DNA of 64,000 nt from Ampullaceana balthica (lineage: Eukaryota; Mollusca; Gastropoda; Lymnaeidae): positions 310,001 through 374,000 of the forward strand of contig CALYLW010000495.1 of the NCBI GenBank assembly GCA_944989445.1. The letters are read 5' to 3'. Shown here piece by piece: positions 54,764-64,000 of this stretch. The notes under the pieces are model-generated. The model did no database searches, was not told the DNA's origin, and saw nothing but the letters and a program-made list of their open reading frames with translations. Numbering within the stretch: position 1 is the first letter of the stretch; each line of letters starts with the position of its first letter. The position numbers were made by a program, and so were the translations under genes.

Positions 54764-56560
54764 AAATCCCTTATATTAACTTCACCGCCGTCTCTGTCTC
54801 TCTGTCTTGGGCGGGCACCGCGGAAAAAACAGAAGTAAAAAATGACCCACTTCCCGTGATTCGATCAAGCTGAAATTTGGCACATGGACCCATCTCACCT
54901 AACAATGCATCGTATCAAAATTTCAGATCGATCGAACGTATCGTAATAAAATTAAAGCATTTTTAGTTTATCTTATCTTATCTTATCTTATCTGTTTACA
55001 GACGCTCCTTCTATACAGAAGATTATTGCGTCCTACGCTTATCTATGGTTTGTGTTTAGTCCTGCATTTTTATTAGAGATTTAAATTTTGATAAAGTGTT
55101 GGTTTTCCTGGATTCTTCAGGCAACCCATTCCACGCCCGAATTCCGGACGGGAAGAAGGAGAACTTGTATGTGTTTGTTCTTGCATACGGAATAAGAAAG
55201 GTGTTTTTATCCTTATGTCTATCTGAGGGTTGTATTAAGTTATCCTTATATATTTAGTTTATCCTTATATAACGTATGTAATTCAGATTCACGGTTTGTT
55301 ATTGTTTTTTCTTCCACGTGAGAGTTTGAGTTGACGCGTTGACGTCAATCGTCGTGCCGACACCCCCTCACGTCCCATCTCCCGTTATTAAAGACAGGGG
55401 ACATCACTCGGTGTCAGTCTGTAAATGTTTGTCGCGTTGGAACATAATCAATACTTTTAGTTCTGTCTCATATGTAAGAGATTTATAGTCAAAAACTTTG
55501 TTTTTACGGGGTTGTTTTATTAAATCCCTTATATTTACTTCACCGCCGTCTCTGTCTCTCTGTCTTGGGCGGGCACCGCGGAAAAACAAAAGTAAAAAAT
55601 GACCCACTTCCCGTAAAGGCATCGAGCTGAAATTTGGGACACGGACCCGTGTCACCTAACAATGCATCGTATCAAAAATTCAGATCGATCGAACGTACAG
55701 TTATTAAATTAACGCATTTTTAGTTTATCTATATAAACTATATGTAGCGGTCGCTATCGTTTACATTTTACGGGTCACTTGACTTCACCCCAGCCATAGG
55801 TGAACACATCTCGTGTTTTAACCAGGTGTACCGGCGTGCTTTTGTTTACATTTTGCGTGTCACGCTGAGCTCGGTCCAGCGATCGGTGACAAGACCTTTC
55901 CCCTCTCCCATCCCCCCCCCCGGGTTAAAAGCAAAGGGGAGTAAAGACAGATTCAGTCTGTAAGTATTTGTTGCGTTTGAACATAATCAATACTTTTATT
56001 TATGTCTAATATATAAGGGATTTATAGTCAAAAACTTTGTTTTTACGGGTTTGTTTTATTAAATCCCTTATATTAACTTCACCGCCGTCTCTGTCTCTCT
56101 GTCTTGGGCGGGCAACGCGGAAAAACAGAAGTAAAATATGACCCACTTCCCGTCATGCCATCGAGCTGAAATTTGGCACATAGACGCGTGTCACCTAACA
56201 ATGCATCGTATCAAAAATTCAGATCGATCGAACGTACAGTTATTAAATTAATGCATTTTTAGTTTATCTATATAAACTATATGTAGCGGTCGTTATTGTT
56301 TACATTTTACGGGTCACTTGACTTCACCCCAGCCTTAGGTGAACACATCTCGTGTTTTAACCAGGTAAACCACCTGGAGTTGAGTTAACGCGTTGACGCC
56401 ACCCGTCCATGTCCACACCCCTCCTTCCCCCAGTTTTAAAGCCAGGGGAGATAATTTCGGTTTCAGTCTGTAAATGTTTGTCACATTTGAACATAATCAA
56501 TACTTTTAGTTATGTCTCATATATAAGGGATTTATAGTCAAAAACATTGTTTTTACGGGT
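54764..56560 (+). repeat. tandem trimer of the TCCCTTATATTAAC-family repeat
   Basis: Three head-to-tail copies begin at 54764, 55522 and 56061, each starting AAATCCCTTATATT and ending with the GTTTTTACGGG edge followed by a T-rich joint. The first is enlarged by a LINE fragment (54967-55258). Copies 2 and 3 are about 540 and 500 bp and share the sub-block CACTTGACTTCACCCCAGCC. Confidence 0.82.
54967..55258 (-). mobile_element. LINE 3'-end fragment
   Basis: Antisense copy of the same family: a (TTATC)n tail at the left, then GACGCTCCTTCTATACAGAA, and the antisense of the FFPxGIRxWNGLPE tail. Frameshifts are present. It interrupts the first copy of the tandem trimer. Confidence 0.75.
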
Positions 56561-57059
56561 TTTTTTTTAAAATTGTTTTTTGTTGTTGTTTTTTGTGTGA
56601 CAACACAAAAGCTGACATATCACACACTAAAATAACAAAGAGCAATATTAAAAAAAAGGACACAAAATGAAGCACCATACATGATGTGATAACATTACAT
56701 GACATGGAAATAGATTTAATTTATAAAAGGATTGGAACGTTGGCTCCATGTGGATTAAACCGTATCCACAATTTTGTATAACCGAGGAATATTTTTTTCT
56801 TCTTCCCGTAGTGGTTTGAAATGCTTACAGTAACATTTGATACTTCCTTCCTTTTCTTATATCACGTGACTCTGCATTTTTTTTTGGTATTATTTTTTTA
56901 CATAATTATTATTTTTCCACTTATAAATAAATTTAATTGAACACTTGTGTAGGTTATTTGTAGTGATGGAGGATCAGCCGAAACGTCTACTTTTATATTT
57001 TTCAATTAATAAAACTTTAATTTATAGAAAGACCTTTCACCTAATGTTTTAGTGCGTAT

Positions 57060-57180
57060 CTTGGGAACAGAGAGAATACGTGTGTCTGCAGAAGAGCGCA
57101 GCTGACGAGTGGGTGAGTAGACAGAGAGAATACGTGTGTCTGCAGAAGAGCGCAGCTGACGAGTGGGTGAGTAGACATAG
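57060..57180 (+). repeat. 58-bp tandem duplication
   Basis: AGAGAGAATACGTGTGTCTG then CAGAAGAGCGCAGCTGACGA and GTGGGTGAGTAGACA occurs twice, nearly identical. Confidence 0.92.
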
Positions 57181-57339
57181 ACGACATACAGAAGTTCGGT
57201 AAGGTAGGAAGTACATGAGTCAGAAAAGAAGTTGTGACAGAGAACGGCCAGTTTGTAATCAATTCGTGCTGGTATAGGGAGTCAATGATGTGAATAAAGA
57301 AGCGGAGTAATATGGTATTTTTTTGACATGACACAAACT

Positions 57340-58455
57340 GACATATCACACGTTTAAATAAAACATATACAGACATAATACACACACTGACATAACACAC
57401 ACAATGACATAAAACACAGTGGCATGAAAAACACACACTGGCATAACTTATACACTAACATTACACACACTCTGACATAACACAGTCTGACATAACACAC
57501 TGAAATAACACACTGATATAACACAGTCTGACATAACACAGTCTGACTTAACACACTCTGAAATAACACACTGACATAACACACTCTGACATAACACACT
57601 GCCATATCACAGTATTTCATAACACACTGACATAACACAGTCTGACATAACACACTGACATAACACAGTCTGACATAGCACACTAACATAACACAGTCTG
57701 ACTTAACACAGTCTGACTTAAAAACACTCTGAAATAACACACTGACATAACACACTCTGACATAACACGCTGCCATATCACAGTCTTTCATAACACACTG
57801 ACATAACACAGTCTGACATAACACACTGACATAACACAGTCTGACATAACTTAATGAAATAACAGAGTCTGACATAACAAAATATGACATTACACAGTCT
57901 GACTTAACACACTCTGAAATAACACACTGACATAACACACTCTGACATAACACGCTGCCATATCACAGTCTTTCATAACACACTGACATAACACAGTCTG
58001 ACATAACACACTGACATAACACAGTCTGACATAACTTAATGAAATAACAGAGTCTGACATAACAAAATATGACATTACACAGTCTGACTTAACACACTCT
58101 GAAATAACACACTGACATAACACACTCTGACATAACACGCTGCCATATCACAGTCTTTCATAACACACTGACATAACACAGTCTGACATAACACACTGAC
58201 ATAACACAGTCTGACATAACTTAATGAAATAACAGAGTCTGACATAACAAAATCTGACATTACACAGTCTGACTTAACACACTCTGAAATAACACACTCA
58301 CATAACACACTCTAACATAACACACAGCAATATCACAGTCTTTCATAACACACTGACATAACACTGACATAACACACTGACATAGACACATTGCCATAAC
58401 ACAGTCTGACATAACACACTGACATAATACACTGATACAACACAGTCTGACTTAA
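57340..58455 (+). repeat. ACATAACACA-rich array with a 185-bp higher-order unit
   Basis: A degenerate unit of about 12-15 bp (CTGACATAACACAGT) fills the region. On top of it, GACTTAACACACTCTGAAAT or its close form recurs at about 57715, 57901, 58086 and 58271, so three 185-bp higher-order copies exist. The minus-strand Cys/Val-rich open frames are artefacts of this. Confidence 0.93.
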
Positions 58456-58905
58456 CACATTTTTACATGACACATAATTGGACTGGTGGACTGTCAAGGT
58501 GGCAGAAGTGCACACACACCGTGTGACATGACATATGACTTACTGACGTGCTCCAGCAGGAGTGCACGTTGCACTGTGTCACAGTACTTTAGCCCGATTG
58601 TTGAGCCACCTTGAGCCCTCCACGTGCGTGACGTCATCCGCCCTTTTCCATCCATTTGTCTCCCCCCCCCCTTTCCTTATCCAAGTAAAAAATAAACCGT
58701 GGGAAAACCCAGTGGAACTTAACCGACGCAATTACCCCCCCCCCAACTCCCCAACATCCCCCTTTCCCTCTTTAAACACAAAAATCTGTGCCTAGCACAT
58801 CGTGTCGCAATGTTAGAGCCAAGACAACCAAGGGGCGGGTGGGGCTTTCAAGGTTATGCAACGAGCTATTTTCGTAGTTATGGCTACCGCATTTTTTCAT
58901 GTCAC

Positions 58906-58907
<2 letters not shown>

Positions 58908-58942
<35 letters not shown>
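58908..58942 (+). repeat. (TG)n microsatellite
   Basis: About 17 uninterrupted TG dinucleotides, followed by a G-rich tract. Confidence 0.95.
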
Positions 58943-59074
58943 GGTGGTGGTGGGGGGAGGGGGGCTCTTCAGGAGTTCTAAAAAATGTGGATTCTCTGAT
59001 CATCAATAGGGAAGGTAAAAGATGCACGGCAGAGTTAATGATATCACTGGATGGTGACACAGTGTGTTGACACC

Positions 59075-59200
59075 ATCACAGAGAGGTGGTACAAACACAG
59101 AGAGGTGGCACCCACACTGAGAAGTGACACTTGCACAGAGAGGTGACACTCGCACAGAGAGGTGACACCCACACAGAGAGGTGGCACCCACACATGACAC
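59075..59200 (+). repeat. about 20-bp degenerate repeat, 6 copies
   Basis: ACAGAGAGGTGACACTCGC and ACAGAGAGGTGGCACCCAC-type units. Confidence 0.88.
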
Positions 59201-59324
59201 CCAGAGTTGTCCATTCAACTTTATAAATTCCTTGACTAATCTTTGAAGTGACCACAGTAGACACTGACAAGATACAATTAGTTTCTCTGGCTGTGACTTG
59301 TCTCTATAATGACATAACATATGA

Positions 59325-60034
59325 CAACGGTGGCCTAACCACGGCTCTCGAGCCGCATGCGGCTCTTCTGTGTTAACAGTGCGGCTCGCGTACAATTTAT
59401 GAAAGATATGTATTTAAAAAAAAATTATTACAAGGATTACTCGAAGATTTCCAAGCTAGGTTTAACGACCCATAGTGCTTTAATGAAGCTCTCAAAATTG
59501 TTTTATATATATTAAAAAAATTGCTCTCCGTTACTACAGGTCTGGCCACCCCTGGTCTAGTGGCTCTCCGTTACTACAGGTCTGGCCACCCCTAGTCTAG
59601 TGGCTCTCCGTTACTACAGGTCTGGCCACCCCTGGTCTAGTGGCTCTCCGTTACTACAGGTCTGGCCACCCCTGGTCTAGTGGCTCTCCGTTACTACAGG
59701 TCTGGCCACCCCTGGTCTAGTGGCTCTCCGTTACTACAGGTCTGGCCACCCCTGGTCTAGTGGCTCTCCGTTACTACAGGTCTGGCCACCCCTGGTCTAG
59801 TGGCTCTCCGTTACTACAGGTCTGGCCACCCCTGGTCTAGTGGCTCTCCGTTACTACAGGTCTGGTCACCCCTGGTCTAGTGGCTCTCCGTTACTACAGG
59901 TCTGGCCACCCCTGGTCTAGTGGCTCTCCGTTACTACAGGTCTGGCCACCCCTGGTCTAGTGGCTCTCCGTTACTACAGGTCTGGTCACCCCTGGTCTAG
60001 TGGCTCTCCATTACTACAGGTATGGCCACCCCTG
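59325..60034. mobile_element. hAT-like MITE with a 40-bp array at its right end
   Basis: The left end CAACGGTGGCCTAACC and inverted right end CAGGGGTGGCCAGACC pair as terminal repeats. Flanking octamers ACATATGA and GTCTATGA share their last five bases. The left part has inverted GAGCCGCATGCGGCTC motifs. The right 512 bp is a tandem array, annotated separately. Confidence 0.65.
59523..60034 (+). repeat. 40-bp tandem array, 13 units
   Basis: Each unit is 32 bp of hAT right end (GCTCTCCGTTACTACAGG then TCTGGCCACCCCTG) followed by an octamer GTCTAGTG. Twelve full units plus a last one without the octamer give 512 bp. The units are nearly identical, with scattered C to T or G to A changes. Confidence 0.93.
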
Positions 60035-60042
60035 GTCTATGA

Positions 60043-61189
60043 CATTGGCCCAAATTTAACGTCTGATATTCTCGCCACGGCATTATGTGTATGGAAGGGG
60101 TCAGCAAGTACAACAACTCTGTACAGTCTCATATTGTAGCATTAGTCGAAGGTCTCGCCACTGTTGCTGTTTTGTGTACTTGTAATGATCCCCATCATTG
60201 TTTATATTCCATCTTTTTTCCCCCAATGTCCTCTGGTCCATGTGACGAAGCCGTAAATCGGTCTTTACTGAAGGGCTTAACATAATACATTACCTGTTAG
60301 AACTTCCTAGTATCTCTGCCTATTAGCATCACTCGCCATCAGCGGCTACGTGTGAGAAAAGCTTTGAACACAATAAAACTGCTGATCTAACGTTTAACGC
60401 ACAGTCCCGTCTTACAGGTCTAGGAAAGTTGGAGATGAAAGTCTTACTCTTACGGTTAGACGAGAACTTGGATAATCTGGCTGACAGGCTTGCAACTTTG
60501 AAGGCAAGGAAAGGACGTTGGACTTGCTACCACGAATGTTTCAATTTTATAGAAAGAAAAAAAAATATTTTTTTTTGTTGCTGTTGCTTAACTACTTACT
60601 TACTCACTCGAAGTTCACATTTTCCTGTAAGGTACTGCCTTGTTTCCCTTGAGCATTTAAAGACTGTACAAACAAAAACATTACTATATTACACGTTACA
60701 GATGAAGAGGAGGAACAAAATTGTGTTTAAAAAGGGGGGGGGGTGCGACACCATGAGTTTCCAGCACTGGTTGACACCTACAGTAGTGACGCCTCTGCCT
60801 CTGGGCACAAGAATAGATTTCGGTGCGTGTGTTCGCGCATGTCTATTGCATGTTAACGTTCGGGGGGGGGGATGACGCGAAAATCTGTCTGGAGGTCAAT
60901 ATGTGTTATTTAAAGTAGTGGAGAGGATCTTGCCCCGAGGGACATATGATACACGGTTTGGTCTGCTGAAGAAAGGATACAACCACATAGCGAAATTAGA
61001 GGATTCTCAAACGACAGCAGAGACTGTTAATTACCTCACTTCGTCTGTTTGACTTCAAACCATTGGTAGCCTTGAATGAGGGATTTTTTCCTCCTAGCTT
61101 AATGCAAAAACACGTGAGCCTGGTTTATCGGTTCACCGGAACCAGGAGTTCAAAATGTTACTGAAGTCTTCGGCGCTGAACTAAGATCC
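60043..61189. other. intergenic DNA
   Basis: Contains the hAT right-end fragment (60735-60797). A short open stretch from 60429 (MEMKVLLLRLDENLDNLADR) has a heptad-like look but no identified family or clear exon borders. Confidence 0.4.
60735..60797 (-). mobile_element. right-end fragment of the ZMYM1-like hAT family
   Basis: GTGCGACACCATGAG and the terminus AGTAGTGACGCCTCTG match the right subterminal region and terminal repeat of the element at 46972-49112. It is only about 60 bp and truncated on the left by a G run. Confidence 0.55.
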
Positions 61190-61520
61190 ACTTTCAGATA
61201 ACTTAATACAACCCTCAGATAGACAAGATAACTTAATACAACCCTCAGATAGACAAGATAACTTAATACAACCCTCAGATAGACATAAGGATGAAAATGA
61301 AAACATTTTTCTTATCCCGTATGCAAACGCACACGAATTTTCATTTTTCCCGTCCGGAATTCGGGCGTGGAATGGGTTGCCTGAAGAAACCGGGACAACC
61401 AACACTTTATCATCATTTAAAATTCTAATAAGAATGCAGGAACAGACACAAACCATGGAGTAGCGTAGGACGCAGAAATCTTCTAAATAGAAGGAGTGCC
61501 TGTAACAGATAAGATTCTTT
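61190..61520 (+). mobile_element. LINE 3' end with reverse-transcriptase C-terminal tail
   Basis: One frame reads LIPYANAHEFSFFPSGIRAW, NGLPEETGTTNTLSSFKILI and RMQEQTQTME before TAG at 61461. This is the usual C-terminal tail after a LINE reverse transcriptase. The 3' UTR has ATCTTCTAAATAGAAGGAG and ends AGATAAGAT. The copy is 5'-truncated. Its first 90 bp is a 30-bp segment repeated three times in frame (DNLIQPSDRQ). Confidence 0.85.
61196..61287 (+). repeat. 30-bp tandem triplication inside the LINE tail
   Basis: AACTTAATACAACCCTCAGA then TAGACAAGAT three times. Thirty bases keep the LINE frame open, giving a 10-residue repeat. Confidence 0.93.
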
Positions 61521-61636
61521 TCGTGATGATTTTTTGCTATGTAATGTGGGAAAGGCAATGTTTTGAAATGAGGAACCATCTTTTGAATTTTGTTTGGGGT
61601 TTGTGCTCTAGTCACCATGTCCAGTAACTAGCGACA

Positions 61637-62800
61637 ACATTGTCACAGTGTCTTGTGGTGTACATCTTGTCACAGTGTCTTGTGGTGTACATCTTGACAC
61701 ATTGTCTTGTGGTGTACATCTTGTCACAGTGTCTTGTGGTGTACATCATGTCACAGTGTCTTGTGGTGTACATCATGTCACAGTGTCTTGTGGTGTACAT
61801 CTGGTCACATTGTCTTGTGGTGTACATCTTGTCACAGTGTCTTGTGGTGTACATCATGTCACAGTGTTTTGTGGTGTACATCTTGTCACAGTGTCTTGTG
61901 GTGTACATCTTGTCAGTGTCTTGTGGTGTACATCTTGTCATAGTGTCTTGTGGTGTACATCCTGTCATAGTGTCTTGTGGTGTACATCTTGTCACAGTGT
62001 CTTGTGGTGTAAATCTTGTCACAGTGTCTTGTGGTGTACATCTTGTCATAGTGTCTTGTGGTGTACATCTTGTCACAGTGTCTTGTGGTGTACATCTTGT
62101 CATAGTGTCTTGTGGTGTACATCTTGTCACAGTGTCTTGTGGTGTACATCCTGTCACAGTGTCTTGTGGTGCACATCATATCATAGTGTCTTGTGGTGTA
62201 CATCATGTCATAGTGTCTTGTGGTGTACATCATGTCATAGTGTCTTGTGGTGTACATCTTGTCACAATGTCTTGTGGTGTACATCTTGTCAAAGTGTCTT
62301 CGTGTGTACATCTTGTCATAGTGTCTTGTGGTGTACATCTTGCCACAGTGTCTTGTGGTGTACGTCTTGTCACAGTGTCTTGTGGTGTACATCTTGTCAC
62401 AGTGTCTTGTGGTGTACATCTTGTCACAGTGTCTTGTGGTGTACATCTTGTCATAGTGTCTTGTGGTGTACATCTTGTCAAGTGTCTTGTGGTGTACATC
62501 CTGTCACAGTGTCTTGTACAGTACATCTTGTCATAGTGTCTTGTGGTGTACATCTTGTCACAGTGTCTTGTGGTGTACATCTTGTCATAGTGTCTTGTGG
62601 TGTACATCTTGTCAGTGTCTTGAGGTGTACATCTTGTCACAGTGTCTTGTGGTGTACATCTTGTCACAGTGTCTTGTGGTGTACATCTTGTCACAGTGTC
62701 TTGTGGTGTACATCTTGTCATAGTGTCTTGTGGTGTACATCTTGTCACAGTGTCTTGTGGTGTACGTCTTGTCACAGTGTCTTGTGGTGTATATTTTTGT
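61637..62800 (+). repeat. 27-bp tandem array, about 43 units
   Basis: The unit is CACAGTGTCTTGTGGTGTAC then ATCTTGT. Variants alternate CACAG and CATAG, and CTTGTC, CATGTC and CCTGTC. Units near 61914 and 62610 lack two bases and one near 62480 lacks one, so the array does not keep a reading frame although it is open in long pieces on both strands. Confidence 0.96.
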
Positions 62801-63241
62801 CAGTGTTCTTGAGTCGATGCGCTACACCATGTCAAAGTCTCTTGTAAATCTCGACTCGTCCAAATTGTCACACATTGTACATGGGCATTATTTGTCCTAA
62901 ATGGTTTAGGACCGTCGACAGCCAGACAGCCCCCCTACACCCCTACCTTCTCACCGCCTCTCCTTATGTTGTCCTTCCTGGCCCGAGTCTAGCTTGACCT
63001 TGGCCAAAAATAGCGCCTCTGTCAGTCTTAAGCAAGCCGTATGTGCTTAAAAAGAAAATGGCGGAAGATATCGAGCGCTACCGACTTTTGCAAACTAAAC
63101 TTCTTGTTAATAGGTGACAATGACCATGGCCATGCTTCAATGACATGTTCACTGTTATTTGTTTGTTGGTGTTGGTTGTGGTGGTGTTGTTTGTGATGGT
63201 GGGGGTGGTACAATAACGCCTAGTCAGAAGTTTCCCTTCAG

Positions 63242-63332
63242 ATCGACTGGAGGCAGACCAACAGGGAAATCCGGACTCTTTAGAAATCGACTTCAACTTC
63301 TCGGAATAGTTTTCAGAGATATCCTAGTAGAA
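63242..63332 (+). CDS. possible orphan coding exon, unidentified
   Basis: A 91-bp segment lies between a good acceptor (gtttcccttcag) and a consensus donor (GAA|gtaagt). One frame is open throughout: STGGRPTGKSGLFRNRLQLL, then GIVFRDILVE. I do not recognise the family, and no neighbouring exon is visible before the window ends, so this is a candidate internal exon of a gene that would extend to the right. Chance is possible for so short a segment. Confidence 0.25.
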
Positions 63333-63699
63333 GTAAGTAGGCGCGACTAACTTGAATTCCCTGGCCCAATGACATGTACAATGTGCAGGGTTAAAATATA
63401 TTATTTAAAACCCAGACATTAAAAAATCACCTTGTCACATTTTATTTCTTGCTTCTTTGATTCCTGAATTAACCAATCACTTTTGTATCTTCATTTGGCT
63501 GTTAAAAAACCCAGTTCGCCCCCCCCCCAGTTTTCTTGATGAGTTTTATCAACACTCACCACGGGCGCCGCCCATCAAAAACAACGGGAGCGGGTTCTGG
63601 AAATTTTTTTATTTTTTTTAAAACTAAACGATAAGGAAATATTTTTTTCTTTCTTTCTTTCTTCTGAATAAAATCCTCAATTACTGCCAAAAAGCCTAA

Positions 63700-63860
63700 C
63701 TGGCTGACTAAAAATCTCACTTATTGACTAAAAGCCTCACTGACTAAAAGCCTCACTAACTGTAAGGATCACTGACTGTAAGCCTCACTGACTGACTAAA
63801 ATCCACACTGAATGACTAAAAGCCTCACTGACTGATAGCCTCACTAACTCATAACTGAAT
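63700..63860 (+). repeat. degenerate 12 to 20-bp repeat
   Basis: ACTGACTAAAAGCCTCACTG-like units of irregular length. Old and diverged. Confidence 0.75.
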
Positions 63861-64000
63861 GCCTCAATTATCAGGGACAAGCTGTGATGCGGTCGTACGG
63901 CGATTTTTATCGAAACGACACAACAATCTGTCTTGTCTGGCAGTTTGAGATCCGCTGCCTTAATTGCCCTGGATTTGTTAATACCATCTGTGTATTATGC

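Noticed and set aside
57041..58515. Minus-strand Cys/Val-rich open frames up to 199 codons
   Set aside because: Translation of the ACATAACACA array; no domain and no non-repeat sequence.
60429..60875. 148-codon frame beginning MEMKVLLLRLDENLDNLADR
   Set aside because: Only the first 45 residues look protein-like; the rest is homopolymer and a transposon end. No convincing donor or family.
61640..62847. Long open frames on both strands with 9-residue repeats
   Set aside because: Product of the 27-bp minisatellite; units with 1 and 2-base deletions break phase.

Overview
The window is animal nuclear DNA: two split genes with GT-AG introns, AT-rich low-density sequence, many minisatellites and several transposon families. 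A mollusc, possibly a gastropod, is my guess from the overall style; nothing in the window proves it. No prokaryotic operon, CRISPR array, rRNA gene or free-standing tRNA gene was seen.

Gene 1 (plus strand, 5880-36597) is an OTUD3-type deubiquitinase of eight coding exons and 440 codons. The first intron is 22.5 kb and cuts between the catalytic Asp-Gly and the following Asn-Cys. The catalytic Asp, Cys and His, a UBA-like segment and a basic C-terminal coiled region are all present, and reading phase is kept across all seven junctions. Gene 2 (minus strand, 50748 down to 45094) is a centrin-like four-EF-hand protein of five coding exons and 224 residues with a Lys-rich N-terminal extension. 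The two genes converge, and about 8.5 kb lies between their stop codons.

Layout: 1-5879, upstream DNA with a PIF/Harbinger-like MITE and a Helitron-like repeat; 5880-6130, OTUD3 exon 1; 6131-28626, intron 1, holding a 5,048-bp hAT element (12075-17122) with a 3.3-kb array of 107 31-bp units, a second hAT MITE, and minisatellites with 35, 77, 20, 41, about 57 and 20-bp units; 28627-36597, OTUD3 exons 2-8, with a nested transposon stack in intron 5; 36598-45093, 3' region and intergenic DNA with a 16-bp minisatellite, a SINE with target-site duplication and a hammerhead-like motif; 45094-50748, centrin-like gene whose first intron carries a decayed ZMYM1-type hAT transposon; 50749-64000, intergenic DNA with MITEs, a tandem trimer of one interspersed repeat, 185-bp, 40-bp and 27-bp arrays, a LINE 3' end and one possible orphan exon.

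The two genes have no evident functional link. The most unusual structural theme is that transposon ends and splice-donor regions have repeatedly become the units of tandem arrays: a hAT subterminal motif (31 bp x 107), a hAT terminus plus its flanking octamer (40 bp x 13), a LINE coding segment (30 bp x 3), and two OTUD3 splice donors (exons 1 and 4). Most long open frames in the window are by-products of these arrays and are not genes.
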